Made by a program: the position numbers and the translations under genes. DNA of 64,000 bases from Ananas comosus (lineage: Eukaryota > Streptophyta > Magnoliopsida > Poales > Bromeliaceae), in NCBI RefSeq assembly GCF_001540865.1, contig NC_033640.1, positions 5,654,681 through 5,718,680 on the forward strand. Direction: 5' to 3'. The notes beneath the pieces were generated by a model, which was given only the letters and a program-made list of their open reading frames with translations, ran no database searches and was not told the origin of the DNA. The stretch's first letter is position 1, and each line of letters opens with the position of its first letter. This document shows positions 36,623 through 49,383 of the stretch, one piece after another.

Positions 36623-38370
36623 TGTTAGGATTTGGTTAGATTTATAGTTGAATCCTAATCGGATTATAATTAATATTTAAATCTATTGAAGATAAATTAA
36701 AATTTAAATATTAATTAGAGTAGAAATCTAATTGGGTTAGGATTTGGGTAGCTTTTGATGTAAGCTATAAATATAGCATATGTGCTATTATTGTGGTGGC
36801 GGTGGTATGGATTAGCCACACCCATATGGCATGGCTAAGGTGGTCATAATTTTGGGTGCACCTAATGCATGGGTGCAACAAAATGTGAGAGCGGCTTTTG
36901 TAGCCGTGAGTCATTGGTATACCTTATGCACGGGTGTACAGGATAAGAGAGATATCTTCTAAGACCATAGAAAGTGAGAGAAGGGTATGAGAGATTCAAA
37001 AAGAGGGCTCGGGGTTGTAACTACTCTATTATAGAAGAGGAGTCAGGTGTAATCTTCTCTTATTTAATGAATCTTATTTTACCCGCATATTTTCTGTTTG
37101 GTTGTTTTCTCTCTTTTGCGATTATATCAGCTTTTGCTGAGAAGACTAGTTTCTGGTAAAAATCTGATTTGACACTTCCGTTGCGGAATCCCAACAATCG
37201 GTACCGGATCCACAGCAGTTGGTATCGGAGCGGGTTGCAGGTTCTCATGAACCAATATCGAGGCGATTACCGGATTCCCAACATTTGGTATCAGAGCCGA
37301 AGGTTACCGATCTTTGGGAGAAATCAATGTCAAAACACTGGATTACCAATCTTTGTAGAAGATCGACATCATTGCACGGTGTTATCGATCATTTGAAGCG
37401 ATCGATGATAAAACATAATTTGATCTCGTTTAGGCGCGTTGGACTCGACGGGTTGCGATTTTTTCAGCTTCAGATGGAGCTATGAGGGTCCAAAAGCGAG
37501 ATCGGGTCATGTACGTGGCGAACAAGCGTAGGGACTTGTAAGTTCTGAATGGGAGCACAGTTAGAACGGAAGTCTAAAAGTTCGCGAAGGTGCAGTCACT
37601 CAAGGCGGAGTGGCGGATATGGTGACATCGAGTGGAGGAGACAAGCTCAAGATGGAGCTTGCATGGTGAGCTCGACGCAGCGGTTGAAAACTACAAATCG
37701 AACCAATGCAGAGAATGTTAGGATTTGGTTAGATTTGTAGTTGAATACTAATTGGATTAGGATTAATATTGAAATCTGTTAGAGATAATTTAAGATTTAA
37801 ATATTAATTAGAATAGAAATCTAATTGGATTAGGATTTCAGTAGCTTTTGATGTAAGCTGTAAATATAGCATATGTGCTATTATTGTGGTAGTGGTACGA
37901 ATTAGCCACACCCATATGGCATAGCCAAAGTGGTCATAATTTTCGATGCGCCTAATGATTTGTGCAAGAGAAGGTGAGCAGCTTTTGTAGCCGTGGGTCA
38001 TTGGTATATCTTGTGTACGGATGCACGGGATGAGAGAGATGTCTTCTAAGACCATAAAAGACGAGAGAAGGGTAGGAAAGATTCAAAAAGAGGGCTTTAG
38101 ATTGTAGCTACTCTGTTACAGAAGAAGAGTCAGGTATAATATTCTCTTATTTAATGAATCTTATTTTACCCGTATTTTTCTGTTTGGTTGTTTTCTCTCT
38201 TTTATGATTATATCAGTTTTTGCTAAGGAGACAGATTTATAGTAAAAACATCATTTGACACGCTTTCGTTGCAGAATCCCAACAATCGGTACTGGATCCA
38301 CAACAGTCGGTATCGCAGCGGGTTGTGAATTCTCAAGATCTAATATCGGGGGAGTATCGGATTCCCAACA
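36623..38370 (+). mobile_element. complete non-autonomous mini-copia (copia-C type, TSD ATATA)
   Basis: LTRs at 36623-37283 (661 bp) and 37716-38370 (655 bp) both run TGTTAGGATTTGGTTAG to GATTCCCAACA. An exact TGGTATCAGAGC primer site lies at 37286-37297. The 432-bp internal part has no Gag, RT or integrase; it keeps a decayed GAG-pre-integrase piece and the same downstream segment (GGAGACAAGCTCAAGATGGA) as copia-C3 at 49850-49890. ATATA flanks both ends (36618-36622, 38371-38375), although the right flank is itself a TA run. It would depend on proteins from an autonomous copia. Confidence 0.88.
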
Positions 38371-38880
38371 ATATATATATATGTCTATTAATGAGTAAGC
38401 TACTCAAAAACTTTGCATCTCATGATTTCTTGTAAGGCAATATGGTATATATGAATAAATAGCAGGTGAGAAACCAACAACAAGGTATATTATTTTGGCA
38501 ATTAAACTCTCTTACCTTTTTCTCAAACAAAGTTACTAATTGACCAGTTATATTTTTTGATCACATATCTTACACATGATATTTTATAACTTTAAAACAC
38601 AAACACAACATTTTTTTTTTTTAAGTTTTGATAATCTATACCTGTACATTAATCCTCATGACTAAATCCTACATGTACCCACCCCGTTAATTTGAGGAGA
38701 AGTGGAGCCTACTTTTTTTTTTTTTTATACTTTTTCTCATTTTCTTTAGATTTACTAAGGACCTAAAAAGTTTTCTTTACTCCTTTTCTTTACTTTTTTG
38801 TCTACCACTCAATCTTTCTTAAATTGCAAATTCGAACCTTTGTTGTGTTTCATATCGGAGTCAATTAATTGATTAAAAGT
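38371..38880. other. AT-rich intergenic sequence
   Basis: Poly-T runs and no coding-like frame. Nothing specific recognised. Confidence 0.45.
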
Positions 38881-38927
38881 GATATATATATATATATATT
38901 ATATATATATATATATATTATATATAT

Positions 38928-38967
<40 letters not shown>

Positions 38968-38971
38968 AGAG

Positions 38972-39220
38972 AATTAGGCTGGAATACTATTAATAGTAAA
39001 ACGCTCTTTTTGCTATCTAAGTTTTTAACCCTTGGATAAAAATTGTAGGGTCGGGATGATATTAGTCTGTTAGAGTTGAGTGGTCCCCTAGGGTTGAGTG
39101 GTCCGCATATAATATTAAATCTAATCTTAGAAATAATGAAAAGATCGAGTTGATCCAAAGGCTAAAAAAAACCGGTAGCAACAAGTGAGATTTTGCTACT
39201 AATAGTAGCCCAGTCCAACT
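38972..39220. mobile_element. palindromic MITE M1 between TA/GA microsatellites
   Basis: The left end TTAGGCTGGAATACTATTAA and the reverse complement of the right end (AGTTGGACTGGGCTACTATT) form an imperfect inverted repeat. It belongs to the GAGCTAGAATACTATCG family seen at 55861, 59001 and 63804. (TA)n and (GA)n tracts (38883-38970) lie to the left and a long (TA)n (39221-39298) to the right. No transposase. Confidence 0.7.
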
Positions 39221-39245
39221 ATATATATATATATATTATATATAT

Positions 39246-39299
<54 letters not shown>

Positions 39300-39366
39300 C
39301 AGTTAATATCATATTGCCAGTTAATGTGACTAAAAAAAGACTCATATTAACTGCTAATATGATTAT

Positions 39367-42300
39367 TGTAAGGGACTGAGATTTTTGACAGTCAACTAAA
39401 TTCTCTGTTGATGATGTTTATGTGTGTAATTTAATTACATAAGCACTCGTCAAGTTTTCAGGAGAAACTGAGCTAAAATGTGAGAAGATGTCGCGTTTTT
39501 AGTTTCACTTAAGTGAATAGTAACTCCGATTTTCCGGAGAAGCCACAGGTAGAGTTGACTTTCTGGTGCGTATCGACTCCGTTCATATCAGTCCAATAGC
39601 TCGTTTGATCGGCTCAGCTATTCTGGAACCAATGGCACTGACGGATTTCTGATCTGATGCAGCGGTTTTCGAGAAAAAGGAGTTTTACCGAAAAGAGGGT
39701 TTCCGCTCTTTGCTTTCTGTGAATTCTAAACTTCTCGACTCCGTTGCTTGTGACCTGGAGTAGGGTGAAGAATTTTCGAGTCCCTACTTAGTATAGGAAG
39801 TCAATTTCTTATGTGAAAGTGGTTTATTGGGTTACAACATTGGTATGTGTGCGATATTTGGATAATTAGAGAGCGGATGGGTCCGTTGCGAATCCGTGAC
39901 CTATACTGACGAATTATAAGATTGTAGTTTTGATGCCCTCGACGGTCTGAACGCAATGGTGCTGTCGAATCGAAAATCCGACGAACTGATCTCTGGTAAT
40001 TGCGAAGTTTTCGTTAAAGGGTCGAAGGTGGCAATTCGGAAAATTCGCAAAAGGCGCGACATTTTATGTATCGAATCGCGTGAGATCGAACGTGAAGGTA
40101 TGTACGTGCAAATTGTACGACCTGGCAGGGACTGAGGTTAAATATTCTGGTTAGAGGGGTTTTCTGCAAATTGTCCTTTGTATATAGTTTGCATCTAGGG
40201 TTTTCTTTGCACGAAACCTAGATCTAGCCGACCTGTGGCCTCCCAGCTGTGCCCTAACCAGGCTTCACAGGTCCCTGCCCAACCTTGCGCGCACCCCCGG
40301 CCGCCGCAGGTCCTCTGCCGCCGGAAAGCATGATCCCGGCACACTACCATACTCTCTCCCTACCATCCCTGCGGAGACCTACCTGGGTGACCAAAACCCT
40401 CGGCACCCACCTCTGGCAGGCGGCCCGACCTTGCCGCTCCGCCGTGCCGGCGCCGCCGTCCCCAGCGCCGCTCGCGGCCTGGGCGGCCCCTGCAGCTGAG
40501 CCTGACCTAGCTCAGGCCGAGCCTGCCCCGCACCCGCTCCACGAGCCGCCGTCGCCTTTGGACAACTATTGCCGCCTTCCCCGCGTCGTCACCTCATGGC
40601 TCCCGCCGTCCACAGTTGCTCGCTGCCGGCACGCCGTTTGGCTCCCTGCGGCCACTCTTGTGGCCAAGCGGGCCGTAGCTTGGGTGATCTCTGCCTCCCC
40701 GCGCCGCCACCGTTCCGCCAGCCGTCGCTCGTTCCACGGCCTCCGCGACCTCCGCTCGCCGCCCGCTCGCCATCCCGGCCATTCCCGTGACCGCCGGCCG
40801 CCGCTTCCTCTCATCTGCGGCCGCCCTGACCCGTGGCGGCCGTGGCCGAGTCCCCTCGTTTTCCAAGCGTCGCCGCCGAGCCCACTAACGGGAGATCATC
40901 CTTCCCCTTGGCTACTGCCGACAGACCGTCGTCATCCCGACCTCCTCCGCCGCCGCCTTGCCGGCCGTGCCCTTGAAACCCGAGAGGAGCTATGGCGGTG
41001 TGGATCTCCACCGCGCGCCACCGGCTGCGTCCACCGCCGGCACAGCACCTTCCCCGGACCCCTGGCCTTCTTGCCCTTCCCGGCCGAAGCGCACGCCTTT
41101 CCGACAGCCGCCGGCCAACCCTAGCTCTCCCCTAGCCGTAAGCTTGTTTTCAGCCTTTCTTGCGCAGTGTTTCCTGTTGCTACTCACTGTTCGCGGCGAC
41201 CTGAGCTGTTCGATGCCTCCGGAGGTGAGCACGGTGATCGTCAGTCAGTCCTGATCACAGTGCTCACCTCCACTTAGGGTCAACAAACCCCTGGTTAGCG
41301 AGATAAGCATGCTTTTCCTACTGTGCGCGCTGTTTAACTAATTTGCGTCGCCCGTGTGCGCGTCCCACAGTGCTGGCATGCTCCGAAAGGTGAGCACGGC
41401 CTCCGGCCGCCGCCGAGACCTCAGTCAGCGGGAGTCTTGCCTGGCTGTTTGACCTCTGCTTGCGTGGTACGATCCATAAAAGCAATGAAATCACCATAAA
41501 ATTAATGTGATTTCATGTGTCGATTAGGGGCTTTTAATGCCGTTTGCTTCGTCGTATTTGCTGCTGTGTGCAGCGATTAGGGCTGAGGATAACCTCTGGA
41601 CTGATCGTCCAAGGCCCCAAGCCTTTGCAAGTGTCGGAAAGAGCACTTTCGGCGCGTTTCTCGGCGAAATCCGCCGACGAAACGCGATATCGGTTCGGAT
41701 TCCTTCCGACAGTGCTTTCGTGATGAATGGTGTAGTCGCTGAGCCTTGTCGCTGTCACTCGCATCATTTGTGAGGTTCGAAATGATGGTTGAGCGATTCG
41801 GTAGGTTCCGTGTCGAAATAGATCACTATCCGGGAATCCGTGATTCGTTACGATTATCCGCGATGATCGTTATGGTTGTGTCACGATCGTGTCCGCTGCC
41901 AAGCAATCCAAATTGGATGTGTTTTGGCAGTTCGCGGTGATCTCGTGGCACGAGTCGGTGAGTTCGGTGACACTTAGTGGGTCCCGACGGCGTCACCGGT
42001 GTGATTTTCGGACCTTTCGGTGAAGTTAGCGATGACTTGTTTGGGAAACGCGATACGGGGTTCTGTGTGGGGTTTTGTGAAGACGTGACTTCAGGTGAGT
42101 GGGTTTGGTTACTTGGACCCGTGGGATCTTCGTAGGTCCCGGTTCGATCTTGTGCGTACTCAGTGTTTCTCGACGCGACATGTTGCACAGTGGTATTCCG
42201 ATCCGAATGTCGGTACATGCGGCGCTGCACGCTCGTGATATTTCTTCTATCACCCCTGTTCTTTCTATTGCTATTTTTCGTATTATATATTGAGCTTGCA

Positions 42301-44100
42301 TCCCCTTGTTCTATGCATACTCATTAACTCATTTATGTCTATGCTTAGTATCACTGAGGAGTAGAGTAGTTATCGCTTATGTCATACCTGGTTACCTGAT
42401 TGTCCGGTTCTCGTACTTTGTCCTTCGGTGACGCTGATTGGTGGTTCTCGATACTTCATTTCTAGGTTGACGCCTAGGTTGATGGGGCGGTGCTTGTTTC
42501 TTATATCTGTTGACGCGGTTGGTCGGCTGTGCACTTATGTATTCGGTTGGTACTATTTTGTTTGACTTCTGTCTTCGATGTGACCTTTGAGGTCGTGTCT
42601 AGTGGTAAGCTGAGGTGATGTCGTCTGGTGCTTGACAGGTAGTTCTGGACTAATTTTATCGAATACACTCCTGTGACCTATCGGTCGGTCTTTGCGTTCG
42701 TGCTTTTTATTGATACATCGAGCAGTATCTTAGCATACTTATCTTATTTTACTCCTGCCTAGCTTGTTCTATGGTAGTATCTGTATATGGGTAGAGTGGA
42801 ATGCATTCGTATATACTTTACCTGTGACCCTGGTTGTCGTTTCTCTATTTGCAATCGGTGACATCTGGTTGGTGTTCCGTTACTTACTTCGCCGTACATT
42901 GACTCTATTCTCGGTCGGTTCACGGTTGTACTTGCATGTACGCTACACGGTTCGTGTCGGCCCAGAGGGCAGTGATTGTCGGCTTGATTGCCGACGGTTG
43001 GCTATTGATCATATCTGCATGATCGCTCACAGACTCGAGTGCATAAAATTCACTGTAGCACCATGTCGGGATCCTCAGGAGGTGTTTCTTTTCTCGGAAA
43101 ACGTGTCGTACATCCGAGCCCGTGAGCCGCACGTGCTTGATATAGGGTTACATGCCATGGTTGTGAGCAAGATAGTTGCTTTTGGCCTGGAGGTCCTTAG
43201 ACCTCGACATGCGTGCGGTTTAGAGTTGGGTTACGTTTTGACTTCTCAAGTCGGTATCGCAATATAGTTATATGTAGCGGGTTGTACAAATATCTCTATT
43301 TGTTCTTTATCTGTTGTCTTGCTAGCTATAGTTGATATTACCTTTATGCTGGCAGTGTGTACATTTACAGTAAGGCAGTAGTTGTTGTTTTCTATAATAT
43401 ATTATATCGGAATATCGTTCATTATCGTTGCTACTGTATTTACTTACCCATACTGTTTGGTTTTATCTCTTCCTGATCCGGTGATGTATCTTCCTCCTGC
43501 TCTTCTGCTTGCGTATCCTCACTGGTAGGGGAGACATGTTATACTGTTTGTCTCACTCCCCCACAATTTTAGGATCGCGCAGATGAGTTAAGTGGGACGA
43601 GAAGTATGTGTAGCGAATCGAGTTAAGCTTCCGACCCAGTTATTTCGATCTTAGTTGTTATCTCTTGGTATTTCTGTTTATAAAGTAGATGGTTTATGTA
43701 GTAAATTTACATTCGAAAATGTGGATTTCTGGATTTATAAAATAAAAATTTTCTACCCCTCCGTGGTAGCGGTTTTAAAAGAATAAAGGTTTTCTGTGTA
43801 GGAAACAGCTCAAAGATTTTTGTGGATTTCTGTTTACCTTATGTAAACTGTGAGTATGGGAATTATGAATAATATTGTTATCTTATATTCATGTCTGTGT
43901 GGTTTATCCTGGTTGTATCTGTGTATTGAATCGACGCCAAAGTGCAAATATAAGGAGACGATCTCGTCCGGAACAAGTGGATACCTGTATTTGTGGGCGG
44001 ATACTGGCATACTCTGGGGTCAGGATTCAAAAAAAAAAAAAAAAAATTGCAGACGCTTTTCGCTTTGTTTAAACTGAAAAAGGGACCCCGGGGCGTGACA
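39367..44100 (+). mobile_element. giant solo LTR-2 (4.7 kb), flanked by GATTAT
   Basis: Starts TGTAAGGGACTGAG at 39367 and ends GGGACCCCGGGGCGTGACA at 44100. GATTAT precedes (39361-39366) and follows (44101-44106) it, so the target duplication is 5-6 bp. It is related to giant solo LTR-1 in reverse orientation. The middle (40240-41270) is GC-rich, with overlapping long frames on both strands (279 codons at 40285-41124). These are proline/arginine-rich, without domains, and lie within an LTR, so they are read as compositional artefacts or LTR leader sequence. No PBS or gag-pol. Confidence 0.85.
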
Positions 44101-45239
44101 GATTATTAACTGCAATATATATATATATATATAAACTTAATAATGTCTTACGTATTATTGTGAGTCTTTCTTTAATCATATTAACTGCAATATGATAATT
44201 ATTTTGATTATTGTGTTATAAAAGAATTTATATCAGAATAAGATTGAATAATTTTGTTAGAAACGATTGATTCTTTTTCATTATAGTTTTTGGTTAAAAA
44301 AATATTGTGTCTATAATATAGACTATATTTATTATTTTTATACTAAACGATATTTTATTTTTTTACAAATTTTCACTTTAACAGTATCTAACCGCCATAA
44401 CACGCGAGCCACTACATCTAGTTAACGCATCGAGAATTGATGAATTGAGCGAACCTATCTTCTATTTCTTTTTCATGCTCAAATACATGTTGCAGGGCAT
44501 GCAATCGAAATAATTATGCAGCTAATAATAATTTCAATTGATAATAGAGAACTACATAACTATTTGATAAAATATATAGGGTCTAACTACATAATAGTGC
44601 ATTTGCAGAGAGTCCAAAGTCTTAGAAGGATACAAATAATACATCTATATTAAAGAAAAGAAAGGAAAAAGAAAAAGAAGAAAAAAAGAAAACCTCCCCC
44701 CGCGTCCACACCGAGCAAACAAAGATAATTAGGAGCTCTTATCACCGGCTACTTGTCCAAGTTGTTATTGCGTGCGGAACGTTGACATCTGCGATTGTGA
44801 ATTCACACCTCGTGATAGGTGTGGGTCGCACGTTGATACCCAAGGCCCACGTCGCAAACGCTGCTATCACGCACGTGAGAAGTGTGTAGGAAATAAAAAA
44901 AATAAAAAATAAAAAAGCGGGGGCGATGACGCCGACCACGCTTTTTGTTTTGACTGAGCGTTTTTGTTGGTTCAGTACTGTAGAAGCAAATGGAAAGTTG
45001 CCATCAATTCGAAAAATATTTTTCATTTTAATTTTTTTCATTTTTTTTTTTTTGCCCAATTTGCATAAAAAATTTACAAATTTTGAGCTTTTATAAAACT
45101 GGACCGTCTTTTTCAATTTTGGATATTCGTTCCAAATTTTCAGCAAACTGACCAAAATATCCTTATTATTTTTTCTCTCTCTTCTTTCTCTCTTTTTTTT
45201 TTTTCTCTCGATCATTTTTTTTTTCTCTCGCCAAAAAGG
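44101..45239. other. intergenic sequence, source of a duplicated assembly patch
   Basis: AT-rich DNA with no supported gene. About 43845-44787 reappears at 46793-47743 with many small deletions. 45050-45160 holds a CTGACCAAAATATCC-type motif common next to plant MULE/MITE remnants; no ends were found. Confidence 0.45.
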
Positions 45240-45580
45240 TAGTGGAGGCGGAAATGGCCCGCCGCGCCTCTCACCCTCGTGCCTTCGCCTGCAGACCCTC
45301 CGCCTTTCTCGCCTCCGACCCCCCCGCCTTTCTCACCTCCGACCCCGTCGATGCCGCGCCACGATTCTTTTTTTTTCCCTCTCCGACCCTCCTCCACCGT
45401 GCCTCTCTCGCCCTTCCCCGCCCTTCTCGTCCTCTCCCTCTCTCTCCTCCTCCGCCATCTCCGACGACGACGCATCTTCACCGACGCCGACGCCACGGAG
45501 GTTACTGCGGTGCCACAGCCTCGAAGCGAGGGGTCCTCAGCGACGTCGTCATCGGCGCCGTGACCATTGGCAAAGAGGGG
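45240..45580. other. GC-rich segment of unknown origin
   Basis: A C/G-rich island in AT-rich surroundings, open in several frames on both strands (for example 45212-45586 minus). The translations are low-complexity Arg/Gly or Pro/Ser-rich without a recognisable domain. A captured 5' UTR or gene fragment in a Pack-MULE-like element is possible, but no terminal repeats were seen. Confidence 0.35.
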
Positions 45581-45599
45581 TGACAAAAAAAAAATTATA

Positions 45600-45875
45600 G
45601 AAGAAGGAAGAAGAAAAATATAAAGACAAAAAATTATAGAAAAAAAAGATGAAGATAAAATTGCATCGTTAAAATAAAATTATACTATTTTACTAGAACG
45701 TTACACTATTATAGATATAAGTTGTACTACTTAAGATGTATACTGCACCCTTTAAGATGAAAATTATACTTTTTAAACAAAAATTACACTCTTTGAAAGA
45801 TATTTATACTGTTTCTTTTCTTATTACACTATTTGAGATATAAACAACAATTTTTAAGATAAAAATTACACTTTT
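45600..45875. repeat. degenerate AT-rich quasi-tandem repeat
   Basis: Repeated short phrases such as AAAATTACACTTTTT, TTATACTATTT, TTACACTATTTGAGA recur at irregular spacing of about 25-40 bases up to the LTR start at 45876. No function inferred. Confidence 0.5.
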
Positions 45876-48800
45876 TGTCACGCCCGAGCCCCAACGGAAG
45901 CCTGCCTAGTGCGTGCCCAGATCCGCCATATGCCAAGAACATATAAGGCGTCTACTACAAATATAACGAAAAAGCACAAGATAATAATAAAATCTAACAT
46001 GATATCAAAGCACGGAACATAAACTACTCTCTAAAAACATGTATAGGAAAGTGAATAACTAAACAACAATAATCCTCAAAATATATACATCAAGGACATC
46101 ACATAAGAAAAAGGCTAAATACATAATGGGGGTCTCTATACATCAAGGACAAAACATCTCTCCAACTAAAACAAAAGGAGAGGTGACCACCTAGCAGGAT
46201 CTCCTCGCTAAGTCTAGCTAGACGCGACCCCCTTGCCGCGATCTCTAACCTCTCCCGTAATGGATGACTCTGTAAACAAAAATATCAACACAATAGGAAT
46301 GAGAACTATTAGTCAATAGTTCCCAGTGGGTAAGCCGCCGATATTAGCGAATTACACCACTAGGTCACTGAGGCATAAGTAGTAAAAGCATAACTAGAGA
46401 TATAACATGATTATTAAGCAAGTATTAAATTATTAAGTTACTATGCCTCTAATTAACTTGATGTTTAACATGTAATAAAGTTACTCTATCATGAATGAGC
46501 ATGCCCAGCTAGTATATACTATCTAGTAGTGATGGTTACTGTCACGCCCCGGGACCGACGGAGGCCCTCCCGGTGGCGTGCCCAGACCCGCCATATGTCT
46601 ACACATATAAGGCGTCTACAAGAAAAGCGGAAGTAAAAGCAAGAGATGGAACAAATAAAAGAAGTGAAATAACAGGCAACTAATGATATCAGAGCGAGTA
46701 AAGTTCTAACATCTATACTAAAAGTAATAGAACATGACTAATACATAAGAGTAAACATAACCTATACAATATCAGCCTCTAATACACCTTGAATGTAAAA
46801 CTGTGATGTGAATGGTGAATGTATGAATGTATAGTTATCTTTATATTCATCTGGTTGTGGTTGTATCCTGGTTGTACTGTGTATTTGATCGACGCCGTGC
46901 AAATATAAGGGAGACTCTGTCCGTGTGAACAGTGGATTACCTGTATTTGTGGCGGATCTGGCATACTCTGGGGTCAGGATTTCAAAAAAAAAAAAAAAAA
47001 AAAAAATTCAGACGCTTTTCCGCTTTGTTTTAAACTGAAAAGGGACCCCGGGGCGTGACAGATATTAACTGCAATATATATATATATATATAAACTTATA
47101 AATTGTCTTACGTATTATTGTGAGTCTTTCTTTAATTATATTAACTGCAATATGATATTATTTTCGATTATTGTGTTATAAAAAGAATTTTAATTATGAA
47201 TAAGATTGAATAATTTTGTTAGAACGATTGATTCTTTTTCATTATAGTTTTTTGTTAAAAAAAATATTTGTCTATAATATAGACTATATTTATTATTTTT
47301 TATACTAAACTGATATTTTATTTTTTACAAATTTTCACTTTAACAGTATCTAACCGCCATAACACGCGAGCCACTACACTAGTTAACCATGAGAATTGAT
47401 GAATTGAGCGAACCTATCTTCTATTTCTTTTTCATGCCTCAAATACATGTGTGCAGGGCATGCAATCGAAATAATTATGCAGCTAATAATAATTTCAATT
47501 GATAATAGAGAACTACATAACTATTTGATAAAATATATAGGGGTCTAACTACATAATAGTGCATTTGCAGAGAGTCCAAAGTCTTAGAAGGATAAATATA
47601 ACATCTATATTAAAGAAAAGAAAGGAAAAAGAAAAAGAAGAAAAAAGAAAACCTCCCCCGCGTCCACCCGAGCAAACAAAGATAATTTAGGAGCTCTTAT
47701 CACCGGCTACTTGTCAAGTTGTTATTGCGGCGGAACGTTGACANAATGAGCACAAATGGCAAGCAAGCAAAGTCCAAGTCTCAAGTATCGAATCCTCATG
47801 TCTCTAACATGGTATAGTCACTAGCATCCCGAAGGTCTAGTTTAACTCACAATGTGAATTTTCGGCTTTTGCTACGCCTAGTGCCCCTTGATGACACTTA
47901 GGCAATTTGATGTCCAACATGTATCCCAAGTCCCTCAATGGCCCTATCCACTAGGTTCACACATGTCCCGAGCTCAATGCCGCTTGATGACATTAGCTCG
48001 CTAGTTCACATACATTCTAGCTCAATACCTCTATATGGCAATTTTATCATCTTTTCATGTCACAAGTAAACTTAAGTTTAAATGCATGAATTCGAATTCA
48101 TTTACACTATAGAAACATGAAACCAAATCTCGTATAGAATGCTAAATGCAACCAACTCTCTCTCAAGCGACTCTCTACTACATAGAGGTCCAAAATTTCA
48201 TTACATATGACATGGGCATTTTAAGCATTCTAAAATTCACAATAAATACATGTAACAAGAATATGCATGCTTTTTCATTTAACGATACATAATTAAGCAC
48301 AAATGAGAATTTCTCATTGTGTGGCTAGGTCAAACCCACCGAACCGTCGCGTAGGGTCTCGATTCGTCGAACAAAGTTGTCCCCGAGTCTCAAAATACCC
48401 TAAAAGTAATCAGCGAAGAGATACGAGGGCATTACGACCATCCTATAACATCAAACATTAACCTAGGAGCAAAAAGGGGCAAAACTCACCTCAAGAGTAG
48501 AAATCTTCTCCTAAGCCCCAAAAGAGAGCTAGAACCCTTCCAATCCAAGCCCTAGGAAGGTTCTAAACCAACCAATCATGCCTCAAAAGCCCTAGGTTCA
48601 AAAATCCCCAAAATAAACCCTAAGTCCCAAAACTAGGGTTTCAAATGGTAAAACCTACCAAATCAAGGATCAAAGGGTAGAATCCAAGTACTAACCTCCC
48701 AAGGTGCCTCCAAACAAGCTCCAAATCTTCTAGGGTTGAAGATTGGTCCACCACCAAGCCCTACAAGCAAGCTCCAAGCCTTGCAAAGGTGGAAAAGAGA

Positions 48801-49383
48801 GAAAGGGGTTGAGCTCCAAGCTCCCCCAAGCTAGCTCCTCTTCTTCTTCTCCTCCTTCTTCTTCTTCTCTCTCTAGAAAGTGTAGGGAGAGGGTGAGAAT
48901 AAGAGAAATGAGAGAGGGAAGAGGAGGGAATGGCTAATAAGCCCATCTAGTGTAACAAAATCCAGAGAGGCCCCTCAAAAAATCAATATTGCATCAGCCC
49001 GAACTGGGCAGTTTTCGCCCAGAGGGACCGGTCTCTCCCCAGCAGGGACCGGTCTCTCGCTGCGAACCCGAAAACCCAGCGTTCGGGAACCGGTCTCTCC
49101 CTGCGTGGGACCGGTCTCTCACTGCGAGAACGCGCTCGGGAACCGGTCTCGCCTGCCAGGGACCGGTTGCCTCAGGCTGCCTCAACGCTGCTCACTGGTG
49201 GACCGGTCTCTCCTTTCAGGGACCGGTCCCCGAGAGTAAAAACTCTCAGGACTTGTCCAGAAATTCCAGTTTTCGAACTTTTTAGGTCGGAAAACATTCT
49301 ACAACCCTCCACCAAGTATGGAAAAGCTCGAAATACATCCAAACACTCGAACTTCGCAATTTGCAAAGGTCCAGTGTGTTACA
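45876..49383 (-). repeat. LTR F (gypsy-type), interrupted; minus orientation
   Basis: The plus strand starts TGTCACGCCCGAGCCCC at 45876 and ends GTGTGTTACA at 49383, with the same general layout as the gypsy LTRs: AACTATTAGTCAATAGTTCCC near 46308, GA-rich leader near 48880, and a GGGACCGGTCTC array at 49020-49230. Between about 46502 and 47744 the LTR is replaced by a second LTR start (46540, TGTCACGCCCCGGGACC) and a duplicated patch. Flanking bases (CTTTT, ATGCG) do not match, so it is not a clean solo LTR; its right edge abuts copia-C3 coding sequence. Confidence 0.65.
46793..47744. other. indel-rich duplicate of 43845-44787 ending in an N (likely assembly patch)
   Basis: The two blocks match over about 0.95 kb, including the LTR-2 end, the polyA run and the TA tract, but this copy differs mainly by scattered one-base insertions and deletions. 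It ends at the N at 47744 directly after GGAACGTTGACA. Uncorrected long-read sequence pasted into a gap would look like this. Confidence 0.8.

Noticed and set aside
40285..41124. 279-codon open frame on the plus strand
   Set aside because: Lies inside a solo LTR, in very GC-rich DNA that is also open on the other strand; Pro/Arg/Ala-rich with no domain.
45212..45586. Overlapping 94-124-codon frames on both strands
   Set aside because: Low-complexity Arg/Gly or Pro/Ser translations in a GC-rich patch; no start context or family.
45876..49383. Clean solo LTR with TSD
   Set aside because: Flanking pentamers CTTTT and ATGCG do not match, and the middle is replaced by other sequence.
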